Source of the DNA: JBNRMR01 sp050309705
GTDB lineage: Bacteria; Bacillota; Clostridia; Christensenellales; UBA1750
NCBI GenBank assembly: GCA_050309705.1
Contig: JBNRMR010000108.1
Location: 1-8,785, forward strand
Length of the DNA stretch: 8,785 bases
Direction of reading: 5' to 3'
In this document: positions 1-6,998 of the stretch, piece after piece
Layout: each line of letters opens with the position of its first letter
How positions within the stretch are numbered: position 1 is the first letter of the stretch
Position numbers and translations under genes: made by a program
The notes under the pieces: model-generated
What the model saw: the letters and a program-made list of their open reading frames with translations, nothing else
Told to the model about the DNA's origin: nothing
Database searches by the model: none

Positions 1-1
1 G

Positions 2-1228
2 GCACAGCATGTCCTGGATATACTGAAAGAAAGGGGCTTCATCGCCCAGATAACCTTTGAAGACGACCTGTATAAGCTCTTTGAAAAAGAGCAGGTCACA
101 TACTATGTCGGCTTTGATCCCACTGCCGACAGCCTGCATATCGGCCACTACATCCCGATAATGGCCATGGCTCATCTGCAAAGGGCAGGGCATAGGCCCA
201 TCGCACTGATGGGCGGCGGCACCGGCATGGTGGGCGACCCCTCCGGCAAGACGGACCTTCGCAGGGTTTTGACGGTGGATGATATCGATTATAACGTAAG
301 CTGCATCAAAAAGCAGATGGGAAACTTCATCGACTTCTCCGATGATAAAGCCTTAATCGCCGACAATGCAGATTGGCTGAGAAACCTTAACTATGTGGAG
401 TTTTTAAGAGAGGTAGGCGCGCACTTCTCTGTCAACAGAATGCTCACCGCCGAATGCTATAAGCAGCGCATGGAAAAGGGCCTCACATTCCTTGAGTTTA
501 ACTATATGATAATGCAGGCATATGACTTCTTGGAGCTTTTCAGAAAGTATGGTTGCCGGCTGCAGATGGGCGGCGATGACCAGTGGAGCAATATTCTTGC
601 CGGCGCGGACCTTATACGCCGCAAGGAAAGAGAGGAGGCATACGCCCTTACATTCAAGCTGCTGATGACTCATGATGGCCGAAAAATGGGTAAGACCGAG
701 GCAGGCGCTCTCTGGCTCAGCGCGGAAAAGACATCGCCTTTCGATTTTTACCAGTACTGGCGCAATGTGGATGACAAGGACGTGGAGAAATGTCTGGCTT
801 TGCTGACATTCCTGCCCATGGACGAAGTTCGACGGCTTGGCGCGCTTGAGGACAGCCAGATTAATGATGCAAAAGTTGTTTTGGCATATGAAGTTACAAA
901 GCTCATACACGGCCAGGAGGAGGCTGAGAAGGCGAAGAAGGCTTCCGAAGCGCTTTTCGGCAGCGGCGACAACATGGAAAACGTTCCCGGCAGCACCATC
1001 ACACAGGCCGATATCGAAGCGAACCCGAGGGTGATTGATATTATGGCGTTGATAGGGCTGACCGCTTCAAAGGGTGAGGGCAGACGCCTGGTGCAGGGAG
1101 GCGGAGTTTATGTCAACGGGGTTCAGATAAAGAATCCTGACGAGCCGATTGTCGACTCCATGTTCGAAGATGGATCCATGATGCTGCGCAAAGGAAAGAA
1201 AGTTTACCACAAAGTTACTCTTAAATAG
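2..1228 (+). CDS. tyrS: Tyrosyl-tRNA synthetase (5' end cut by window edge)
   Basis: Class I aminoacyl-tRNA synthetase that attaches tyrosine to tRNA-Tyr in the cytoplasm. The frame is open from base 2, giving 408 visible residues. The family is usually about 405-420 residues, so only a few N-terminal residues are missing; the first in-frame ATG at 161 is internal, because the nucleotide-binding HIGH motif (visible residues 46-49, LHIGHYIP) lies before it. Also seen are GGDDQWSN (residues 190-195 and on, tyrosine pocket region) and the second ATP signature as KMGKT (228-232), the form found in many bacterial TyrRS in place of KMSKS. The last 65 or so residues form an S4-like RNA-binding domain (RRLVQGGGVYVNG). 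Stop is TAG at 1226-1228. It appears to be the last gene of its transcript, since a hairpin terminator follows. No T-box can be judged because the upstream region lies outside the window. Confidence 0.97.
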   Translation, partial: AQHVLDILKERGFIAQITFEDDLYKLFEKEQVTYYVGFDPTADSLHIGHYIPIMAMAHLQRAGHRPIALMGGGTGMVGDPSGKTDLRRVLTVDDIDYNVSCIKKQMGNFIDFSDDKALIADNADWLRNLNYVEFLREVGAHFSVNRMLTAECYKQRMEKGLTFLEFNYMIMQAYDFLELFRKYGCRLQMGGDDQWSNILAGADLIRRKEREEAYALTFKLLMTHDGRKMGKTEAGALWLSAEKTSPFDFYQYWRNVDDKDVEKCLALLTFLPMDEVRRLGALEDSQINDAKVVLAYEVTKLIHGQEEAEKAKKASEALFGSGDNMENVPGSTITQADIEANPRVIDIMALIGLTASKGEGRRLVQGGGVYVNGVQIKNPDEPIVDSMFEDGSMMLRKGKKVYHKVTLK

Positions 1229-1263
1229 ATTGCTATGAATCAGCGGCGGGCCCGCCCACCCAC

Positions 1264-1298
1264 GAAAAGCGGAATATTCCCTGAATAATCCGCTTTTC
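1264..1298 (+). terminator. Hairpin terminator after tyrS
   Basis: GAAAAGCGGA (1264-1273) pairs with TCCGCTTTTC (1289-1298). After one A/A mismatch, TATTC (1275-1279) pairs with GAATA (1283-1287), leaving a 3-base loop. The run of T is inside the descending arm rather than after it, and CTCCCC follows, so termination may be incomplete. The symmetrical A/T arms would let it work in either direction. It sits in the 130-base gap between tyrS and the next start codon. Confidence 0.6.
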
Positions 1299-1358
1299 TC
1301 CCCAAGTGGCGCGGGCGCATCAAAAAAGCTTTCCATTTTTTTGCGGAGGGAGGAAGCA

Positions 1359-1988
<630 letters not shown>

Positions 1989-2045
1989 ACTCTGCTGATA
2001 TTTGTCCATATGGAGTTAATAGTGCAAATTATGGCTCCAATATGC

Positions 2046-2074
2046 TTGCATAAGGTGTTTGGCTATGATATAAT
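2046..2074 (+). promoter_or_regulatory. Promoter of the tRNA-Thr/tRNA-Pro operon
   Basis: TTGCAT (2046-2051), a 17-base spacer and a perfect TATAAT (2069-2074). Transcription would start near 2081, about 13 bases before the first tRNA nucleotide, a normal short leader for a tRNA gene. This fits a housekeeping sigma-A promoter. Confidence 0.8.
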
Positions 2075-2093
2075 TCTCAAGGCATATTGCTGT

Positions 2094-2169
2094 GCCAATA
2101 TAGCTCAGATGGTAGAGCAATGGTTTCGTAAACCATAGGTCAAGGGTTCGAGTCCCTTTATTGGCTCCA
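2094..2169 (+). tRNA. tRNA-Thr (anticodon CGU)
   Basis: 76 nucleotides fold into a full cloverleaf. The acceptor stem is GCCAATA/TATTGGC (7 bp), with discriminator T and an encoded CCA (2167-2169). The D stem is GCTC/GAGC, the anticodon stem ATGGT/ACCAT, and the loop TTCGTAA. The T stem is AAGGG/CCCTT with loop TTCGAGT. The anticodon CGT is at 2127-2129 and reads ACG. G1-C72 and C2-G71, which are identity elements of threonine tRNA, are present. It is the first gene of a two-tRNA operon, 35 bases before tRNA-Pro. Confidence 0.95.
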
Positions 2170-2204
2170 CAAAGCTCCCGCCTTTTAGCGCTGGGGGCGA
2201 GTGT

Positions 2205-2281
2205 CGAGGTGTAGCGCAGTTTGGTAGCGTGTTTGGTTCGGGACCAAAAGGTCGCAGGTTCAAATCCTGTCACCTCGACCA
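2205..2281 (+). tRNA. tRNA-Pro (anticodon CGG)
   Basis: 77 nucleotides in a complete cloverleaf. The acceptor stem is CGAGGTG/CACCTCG with a C1-G72 pair, discriminator A and an encoded CCA (2279-2281). The D stem is GCGC/GCGT with one G-T pair, the anticodon stem TTTGG/CCAAA, and the loop TTCGGGA. The T stem is GCAGG/CCTGT with loop TTCAAAT. The anticodon CGG is at 2239-2241 and reads CCG; G37 follows it, as in other proline tRNAs. Second gene of the operon. Confidence 0.95.
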
Positions 2282-2320
2282 AAAAGAGAGGACAAGCTTA
2301 ATGCTTTTCCTCAGAACTCT

Positions 2321-2346
2321 GAAAACCCGTTGCATAGCGGGTTTTC
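2321..2346 (+). terminator. Terminator of the tRNA operon
   Basis: GAAAACCCG (2321-2329) pairs perfectly with CGGGTTTTC (2338-2346) around an 8-base loop, 39 bases after the end of tRNA-Pro. The T run in the descending arm continues as CGCTTTACTT. It separates the tRNA operon from the acetyltransferase gene that follows. Confidence 0.75.
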
Positions 2347-2394
2347 GCTTTACTTAGAAAAAAGCAGACAAAGTATAGGTTGGGGATATGAAGA

Positions 2395-3153
2395 ATGGAT
2401 GAATTGCAAAAAATAAAATATCTTGAACTATATTTCCCGAAGATTTTTTCGGATATGGAAGAGCGAAATTTCGGTGTAATGTTTTATAACACAGGCAATT
2501 TCGATTCCAACGATTCGAACCATGCAATAATTTGGGGCGATTGCGATTATGAAAAAGCATTGCACGAGATTAAAGAATTTTATTTATCAAAAAGATTAGA
2601 ACCCCGCATTTATTCATCTCTGGAAGAAGGACAACTCAAAAGCATCCGCCCATTCTTTGAAAAAGCCGGTTTCAAAATTAAAGATTACGGATATACTGAA
2701 TATTTAGTCTATAACGGAAAATCCAAAATCACAGAACCGCATACACTTGATTTTCGCAGATTTAACGCCGGAGATGACTTGTCTGTATTTTAAAAGCTTG
2801 TTGAAAAAGAAGCGGTTGTCCGCACACAGGAAGTCATACGGCGCAGAGTAGCCAATTCGGATTATCACTTATATATCGGCTATTCGGATAATGTCCCTGC
2901 TGTAATGGCTTCTTTACAATTCGATGAATATATGAGCGCACGATTGGATGAAGTGGAAACAGCGGAAGCGTTTAGGGGAAAAGGATACGCTCGCCAGATT
3001 ACACGCCATGTAACGGATGTTTTTGACAAGCATAACGGCAAACTTTTCTTTACATGGGCGGCGAATAACACTGCGCAGAGAATTTATTTTCAAGGCGGGT
3101 TTGAAGTCAAATACAAACTACCCGCATGGAGTGCGTATATAGAAGGACTGTAG
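2395..3153 (+). pseudogene. GNAT acetyltransferase, broken by one in-frame TAA
   Basis: Two open segments, 2395-2790 (132 codons) and 2794-3153, lie in the same frame and are separated only by a TAA at 2791-2793. Read through, they give a continuous 252-codon protein. The second half holds the acetyl-CoA binding motif of the GNAT fold: VETAEAF followed by RGKGYA (codons 194-199 of the read-through frame). It then holds a motif-B-like segment WAANNTAQRIYFQGGFEV near the C-terminus. The first half has no motif I recognise and fits the N-terminal lobe of two-domain GNAT proteins. A GGGGA-type ribosome binding site (2382-2386) precedes ATG 2395. The gene is much more AT-rich than its neighbours (33% GC in bases 2581-2640), which suggests a separate origin. 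GAA or CAA to TAA is the simplest cause. The substrate is unknown. Recoding of TAA is unlikely because two other genes here end in TAA. Confidence 0.8.
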
Positions 3154-3361
3154 CGGATTGACATAGTATTTTCATGCGGATGGTGCGTTTTGTTTGCGGA
3201 TTGATAAGCATGAAACAGCAAGGTAATATAATAATTGTAAATTGGACAAACCGTTTGCATTAGCGGTTGCATAAAAAGCACGGACTACCCTTGATTTGAA
3301 ACGGAAAAATGATGAGGGCTGGTCTGTGGTTTAGTATTGCAACCAACGTCTATTGCCAAAG
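3154..3361. other. Intergenic stretch with no supported gene
   Basis: No start codon with a ribosome binding site leads a convincing reading frame on either strand. The stretch contains a possible + strand promoter, TTGATA (3201-3206) and TAATAT (3224-3229) with a 17-base spacer. It also contains a small hairpin, AACCG/CGGTT, just after base 3248. The region ends at the strong hairpin of 3362-3401, so an untranslated RNA of about 170 bases is possible but unproven. Confidence 0.4.
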
Positions 3362-3407
3362 AACCCACCATCAATTGATACAAATCGTTTGATGGTGGGT
3401 TTGTTTT
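3362..3407. terminator. Strong hairpin terminator between converging transcripts
   Basis: AACCCACCATCAA (3362-3374) pairs perfectly over 13 bp with TTGATGGTGGGTT (3389-3401), around a 14-base loop. On the + strand it is followed by TGTTTT (to 3407), a usable U tract. On the - strand it is followed by TTCTTT. It lies 208 bases after the acetyltransferase pseudogene and about 230 bases after the stop of the PLP enzyme gene on the other strand. It can therefore end both converging transcripts. Confidence 0.85.
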
Positions 3408-3434
3408 AAAGCAGAGCATCGCCTTTGTGTTTTT

Positions 3435-3461
3435 CGTCGGTCAACAGTATATTGACCAACG
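3435..3461. repeat. Inverted repeat at the end of the SGNH remnant
   Basis: CGTCGGTCAA (3435-3444) and TTGACCAACG (3452-3461) form a 10-bp stem with one mismatch (a G-U pair in the minus-strand RNA) and a 7-base loop. It begins just where similarity to SGNH hydrolases stops. On the minus strand an A-rich run follows, so it is not a terminator in that direction. Its function is unknown. It may mark a deletion junction. Confidence 0.5.
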
Positions 3462-3598
3462 ATCAGGATGCTGATGACATCGGGCGAAAGATTGATTGCG
3501 TCGATCCTCCAGCTCGCGTAGAGATCCAACACGCGGCTGCTACCCGCGTCGGTGATGGAGTCGCCCTGAAAGAGCACCCGAAATTTGCCTGATATATG
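3455..3598 (-). pseudogene. Remnant of an SGNH/GDSL hydrolase, middle deleted
   Basis: The minus-strand frame reads VLFQGDSITDAGSSR, the block I segment with the catalytic serine of SGNH hydrolases (GDSITDAG). It then runs directly into VLDLYASWRIDAINLSPDV and ISILI. In full-length relatives (about 200-220 residues), as I remember them, that second segment (family form NRVRDLxARWxxDxLDLKPDVVSILIG) lies roughly 45 residues further on. The block II glycine region has therefore been lost, and everything after ISILI, including the GxND and DxxH blocks, is absent. The frame then runs on without similarity to a stop at 3371. A ribosome binding site AAGGAGG (3599-3605) overlaps the stop of the upstream PLP enzyme gene. 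The codon where ATG might have been is ATA (3595), and only a GTG at 3577 remains. It was the last gene of the operon, and no activity is possible. Confidence 0.8.
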
Positions 3599-3603
3599 CC
3601 TCC

Positions 3604-4698
3604 TTATATCCGGTCGCGCGCGTCAACCGGCCATCGGTCGATAATATCGCCGTTTTCGGCCACATAGGCAAAGGGATAGAGGGCGGTGGTAGGGCAGATA
3701 TGCGTGGGAATCACATAGAGCACGGCGCCAACCTCTGGCGCGTCTTTGCCCCCGGGCATCTCAAACACCCAGTGCTCCTCGCTGTGCATGACAGGCACCG
3801 CGCCCTCAAGGCCCACAATCACGCCGCGCACGCCCGCGCAGTCCGAGCAGATGGCCTTGTACCCCACATCAATGGTGAAAAGACCCGCCCTCGGGTGGCT
3901 CACCACGCGCGCCAGCACCGCCGCGCCCGGCAAAACGCCCAGGTCGGGGAAGCTTTGGCAGTACCCCTGGTCAGACACGAAGATCGTGCCGGGGGAGAGG
4001 AACACGCCCTCGAGGGGCGCGTGCACCGGGAAGGTGGGCGTGCCGCCAAGGATCATGACAGAGCAATCAAGGCCGCTTTGCACCAGCTTTTCGCGGATGG
4101 CGAGCGCCCTTTGCGCCGCCGGGCGCGCCTGCTCGTTGCGCGCGTTTACATCTTGGGCGCGGATATGCCCGTCGTAGGCGTGCAGCCCGCAAAGCCGCAA
4201 CCCGGGCAGGCCCGCGCAGTGCCGGTAGAAGGCAAACAGCGCATCGAGCGCAACGCCAGTGCGGTTCATGCCCATGTTCACATCCACAAAAACATTGACG
4301 GCCATCTTGCGCGCCAAAGCCGCGCGAGAGAGCAGGGCAAGCTGCCCCTCGTCGTCGCCCGTGGCGTAAAAGACCGTCTGTGGGAAGCGCGCCGCCGCAT
4401 CCAAAAAGCGCTCGATGTTCGGCCCCACCAGGGGATAGGCCAAAAGCGCATGCCCAGCGCCGCGTTCCGCAGCCAGAATCAGCTCAGCGATGGTGGCGCA
4501 CTTAAAGCGCGTGATGCCAAGGTCGAGCTGCATATCCAGCATCGCGCCCATCTTATGGGTTTTGATATGGGGCCAGAGCCGTTCCGCGCTGCCCGCAATT
4601 TCGATTGTGCGCAGCGTGTTCGCGCGGATGATATCGCGGTAGTAGATCAGCGCGGGCGAGGGGATGGCCTGTGCGCCCCGGATGTCATACGCGCTCAT
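3604..4698 (-). CDS. D-threonine aldolase / D-serine dehydratase-like PLP enzyme
   Basis: 364-residue fold-type III PLP enzyme of the D-threonine aldolase / DSD1-type D-serine dehydratase family (usual length about 360-430). The alanine-racemase-like N-terminal barrel carries the PLP lysine in PHIKTHK (K46). Family segments GLHAYDGH, SPGT and the C-terminal metal-binding pair in PTHICPT (H333 and C335) are present, so a divalent metal is expected. Members either cleave D-threonine-type 3-hydroxy amino acids to glycine and an aldehyde, or convert D-serine to pyruvate and ammonia; sequence alone does not decide which. Its ATG overlaps the TGA of the Rid gene (ATGA, 4695-4698), showing translational coupling. 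A Rid partner mildly favours a dehydratase, because 2-aminoacrylate is the classical Rid substrate; that is inference. Strongly GC-rich (73% in bases 4081-4140). The gene ends TAA, overlapped by the ribosome binding site of the SGNH remnant. Confidence 0.9.
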   Translation of the reverse strand: MSAYDIRGAQAIPSPALIYYRDIIRANTLRTIEIAGSAERLWPHIKTHKMGAMLDMQLDLGITRFKCATIAELILAAERGAGHALLAYPLVGPNIERFLDAAARFPQTVFYATGDDEGQLALLSRAALARKMAVNVFVDVNMGMNRTGVALDALFAFYRHCAGLPGLRLCGLHAYDGHIRAQDVNARNEQARPAAQRALAIREKLVQSGLDCSVMILGGTPTFPVHAPLEGVFLSPGTIFVSDQGYCQSFPDLGVLPGAAVLARVVSHPRAGLFTIDVGYKAICSDCAGVRGVIVGLEGAVPVMHSEEHWVFEMPGGKDAPEVGAVLYVIPTHICPTTALYPFAYVAENGDIIDRWPVDARDRI

Positions 4699-5159
4699 GG
4701 CTTAAGCTTGAACAGGAACTCCACCTCGCAGGTGATGCCCCCGGGCAGTTCGTTCACGCCAATGGCCGAGCGCACGCCAATGCCCCTGTCCTGGCCAAAG
4801 ACATCCGCCAGCAGCGCCGAAGCGCCATTTAACACCTTGGGTTGCTGGTTAAAGCCCGCACTGCTGGAGATAAAGCCCAGCATCTTGACCACGCGGTCAA
4901 TGCGGTTAAGGTCCTTAAGGTAATGCTCCAGATTGCTCAGGGCGTTGAGCGCGCACATGCGTGCAGCCTCCTGCCCCTCCTCAATGCTGCGCTCGGCACC
5001 CACATGCCCGACCATCTTGGGCACGCCGTTTTCGGTCGACCCCTGGCCGGAGACATATAAAAGGCCATCCAGCTCCAAAACAGGCTTGTAAATGCCCATG
5101 GCGGGCGGCAGGGTGGGCAGCGTAATGCCCAATTCGTCAAGGCGCTTGTAAATATCCAT
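4695..5159 (-). CDS. Rid family protein (YjgF/YER057c/UK114)
   Basis: 154-residue protein of the Rid superfamily, a little longer than RidA itself (about 128) and closest in length and form to the 150-residue UK114-like branch. Visible family features are LLYVSGQG (33-40), and the C-terminal block VRSAIGVNELPGG with R130 followed fifteen residues later by E145. This matches the spacing of Arg105 and Glu120, the imine-binding residues of RidA. RidA proteins hydrolyse reactive enamines and imines such as 2-aminoacrylate made by PLP enzymes. Here the partner is probably the PLP enzyme coded immediately after it (4-base overlap). Ribosome binding site AAGGAGA (5165-5171) lies in the 14-base gap after the deacylase stop. 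Assignment to RidA proper is not claimed, because other Rid subfamilies have different or unknown substrates. Confidence 0.93.
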   Translation of the reverse strand: MDIYKRLDELGITLPTLPPAMGIYKPVLELDGLLYVSGQGSTENGVPKMVGHVGAERSIEEGQEAARMCALNALSNLEHYLKDLNRIDRVVKMLGFISSSAGFNQQPKVLNGASALLADVFGQDRGIGVRSAIGVNELPGGITCEVEFLFKLKP

Positions 5160-5173
5160 AATTTTCTCCTTAT

Positions 5174-6754
5174 CTAGTGGCGCAGAACTTTTCCGGTCCG
5201 TGCGCCGGTATAGCAGTCGTGCCGAACGGCCAGCGTGCCGCCGGTTAGCACATAGTCAAACCCGGTTGCCAGGCTGACAGGGCTTTTATAGGTGGCCGTG
5301 TCGGTCACGGTTTGCGGGTTGAACACAGCGATGTCCGCATGGAAGCCGGGCTTTAGGTAGCCGCGCTTTTGGATGCCGTAGCGGTCGGCCACTGCGCCGC
5401 TCATGCGGCGAACCGCGCTTTGAAGCGGCATCAGACCTTCCTCCCGCGTCATGCGCAAAAACCGCGCGAATGTGCCGTGATAGCGCGGGTGGGGGAGACC
5501 GTCGGGCAGAACTGAGTCGGAAATAAGGGTCGTCTTGTCCCAGCGAAGCACGGTTTTGAGGTTTTCCGCGGATATAATGTGGTTGATGATGCCCACGTTC
5601 CCACGCTCCCCGGCGATTAGATCGCAGATCAGCTCGATCTCGTCCCCGCCGCTCTCCCTCGCGGCCAGCGCTATGCTTTTGCCCAGCAACCAGCGGTTTT
5701 CAGCGCTTAAAACAGAGGAGATCACAAACGAGTCCCAGCCGTTACCCGCCACGATATTGTCAAAGTCGTCCTGCTCTCGGGCGAGGATTTCGCGCAGCTC
5801 AGCGCGCGCCGCTTGGCTTTTCACGCGCTCGGCCAGCGCATCCACTCCGCCATGGAGCCACTTGGGCGGCAGGAGCGTGAGCAACGAGGTGGAGCCCGCC
5901 GAGTAAGGGTACGCGTCGCAGGCCACGTCTACCCCCTGGCAGGCGGCCTGATCAACCAGTGCCATGGCCCTTTGAAACGGCTCGCCCCAAACGGGCCTGC
6001 CCGCTGCCTTAAAATGGCTGATTTGCAGGCGCGCCCCGCTTTGACGAGCCACATCGATGACCTCGGCCGCTGACTTTACCAGGCTTTTGCCCTCGCCGCG
6101 GATATGCGCGACCAAAAGCCCCCCGTCCATTGCCTTGGCCAGCTCGATTAATTCGTCTTTTTGGTAGGCGTTCTCCGGCGCGTACATCAGCCCCAGCGAT
6201 AGACCGAACGCGCCGTCCCTTTGCGCCTGGCGGATGCGCGCGGCGGCTTGCGCCAGCATTGGCGGCGGCATGGGCGCGGATGAATAGCCGTTTAGCCCGA
6301 TGCGCACAGTGCCGTTGCCAAGGAGCGCGCCCACATGAATGGCCGGGAGGCTGTTTTCGACGGTCTCAAGGTATTGCGGCAGGCTTTCATATGTTGAAAG
6401 CCCCGCAAGACTCCCTACGATCGGCGCAAGGAATGAAAAAAGCTCTTTTTGGTGCTCCAAGCCGCAGGGATGGAGCGAAAAACCGCAGTTACCGCACAGC
6501 GCCGTGGTGATGCCCTGGCGCAGTTCCACCTCGCCGTACCCGGGCGTGCGCAGGAGCGCCGCGTCCATATGGCGGTGCGCGTCGATGAACCCAGGCGCGA
6601 CCGCACGGCCCGCCGCTTCAAGCACGGGCACGTCCGCCCGGATGGTTGGCGCGATTTTTTTGATCATACCGCCTGTGACCAGCACGTCCGCGCGAAACGG
6701 CGCGCCGCCCGCACCGTCATAAACCGATCCGCCGCGGATGAGCCAATTGTTCAT
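5174..6754 (-). CDS. N-acyl-D-amino acid deacylase (D-aminoacylase)
   Basis: 526-residue amidohydrolase of the D-aminoacylase family (usual 480-530), which removes the acyl group from N-acyl-D-amino acids in the cytoplasm. Likely metal and catalytic residues line up in the right order: H60 and H62 in FIDAHRH, C90 in CGNCGFS, H217 in VAHIRGEG, H247 in ISHFKA, and D413 in ISDSVLPDG, followed by PHPRYHGTFARFL. CDAYPYSAGS (279-288) is also family-typical. No signal peptide is visible. The start ATG at 6754 has GGAGGA (6765-6770) ten bases before it and overlaps the stop of the preceding remnant frame (ATGA). It is now the first intact gene of the operon, followed by Rid and a PLP enzyme for D-amino acids. 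D-glutamate or D-aspartate specificity cannot be told from sequence. It ends TAG at 5174-5176. Confidence 0.93.
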   Translation of the reverse strand: MNNWLIRGGSVYDGAGGAPFRADVLVTGGMIKKIAPTIRADVPVLEAAGRAVAPGFIDAHRHMDAALLRTPGYGEVELRQGITTALCGNCGFSLHPCGLEHQKELFSFLAPIVGSLAGLSTYESLPQYLETVENSLPAIHVGALLGNGTVRIGLNGYSSAPMPPPMLAQAAARIRQAQRDGAFGLSLGLMYAPENAYQKDELIELAKAMDGGLLVAHIRGEGKSLVKSAAEVIDVARQSGARLQISHFKAAGRPVWGEPFQRAMALVDQAACQGVDVACDAYPYSAGSTSLLTLLPPKWLHGGVDALAERVKSQAARAELREILAREQDDFDNIVAGNGWDSFVISSVLSAENRWLLGKSIALAARESGGDEIELICDLIAGERGNVGIINHIISAENLKTVLRWDKTTLISDSVLPDGLPHPRYHGTFARFLRMTREEGLMPLQSAVRRMSGAVADRYGIQKRGYLKPGFHADIAVFNPQTVTDTATYKSPVSLATGFDYVLTGGTLAVRHDCYTGARTGKVLRH

Positions 6755-6969
6755 ATAAAAATCGTCCTCCAGTCATGTTTCGACAAGGCTTCGTCCTGAG
6801 GCGTCCACGGCGGGATTATCTCATGCACCATATCGTCCGCACCGCAGAAAATCCACATCATCAGCTCGTCATAGCCGCCCGCCTGTTTGTGCGTGTCGCT
6901 GCCCATCTAGCGGCCATCCATGCTGTCGCATTCGATGGAGATAATGTTCGGCTTTTGGCCCATGGACAT
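6751..6969 (-). pseudogene. Remnant of a sulfatase-like gene, middle deleted
   Basis: The minus-strand frame from ATG 6969 reads MSMGQKPNIISIECDSMDGR and then TAG (6907-6909). KPNIIxI followed by an acidic residue and DSMDGR is the N-terminal metal-binding strand of sulfatases, closest to the arylsulfatase K type (VVSDSFDGR). Read through the TAG, the frame continues for another 51 codons to TGA 6751-6753, which overlaps the ATG of the deacylase. The original gene was therefore probably translationally coupled to it and first in the operon. Sulfatases are normally 450-550 residues; here 72 codons remain. The CxPSR-type formylglycine motif is absent, so the product cannot be a sulfatase. The part after the TAG is not recognised and may be the old C-terminus. 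Ribosome binding site AAGGAA (6974-6979) is preserved. Confidence 0.7.
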
Positions 6970-6998
6970 ACAGTTCCTTACAAAAATCTGTTTCAATA

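Noticed and set aside
404..910. 168-codon minus-strand frame inside tyrS
   Set aside because: It is fully contained in the antisense of a clear tyrS gene, with no ribosome binding site or recognisable domain.
1245..1256. 12-bp palindrome GGCGGGCCCGCC in the tyrS-yigZ gap
   Set aside because: It is a perfect palindrome, but with no loop, T run or repeat elsewhere it supports no function.
1341..1358. TTG start for the YigZ gene, six codons longer
   Set aside because: It would begin before and include the ribosome binding site at 1345-1353, and ATG 1359 is correctly spaced from that site.
2016..2282. 88-codon minus-strand frame reading VTGFEPATFWSRTKHATKLRY
   Set aside because: This is the well-known spurious translation of the antisense of tRNA genes, and the two tRNAs explain the whole stretch.
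2349..2379. TTTACT/TATAGG as a promoter for the acetyltransferase
   Set aside because: The spacer is 19 bases, both boxes are weak, and the predicted start would fall inside the ribosome binding site.
2791..2793. Recoding of TAA as a sense codon in the acetyltransferase
   Set aside because: TAA ends the PLP enzyme and mannosidase genes in the same window, and no selenocysteine or pyrrolysine context exists for TAA. A nonsense mutation is simpler.
3159..3175. TTGACA just after the acetyltransferase stop as a -35 box
   Set aside because: No -10 hexamer lies 16-18 bases downstream.
3700..4923. Long 407-codon open frame on the + strand
   Set aside because: It is antisense to the PLP enzyme and Rid genes, has a low-complexity R/A/H-rich composition, and arises from the GC-rich codons of the real minus-strand genes.
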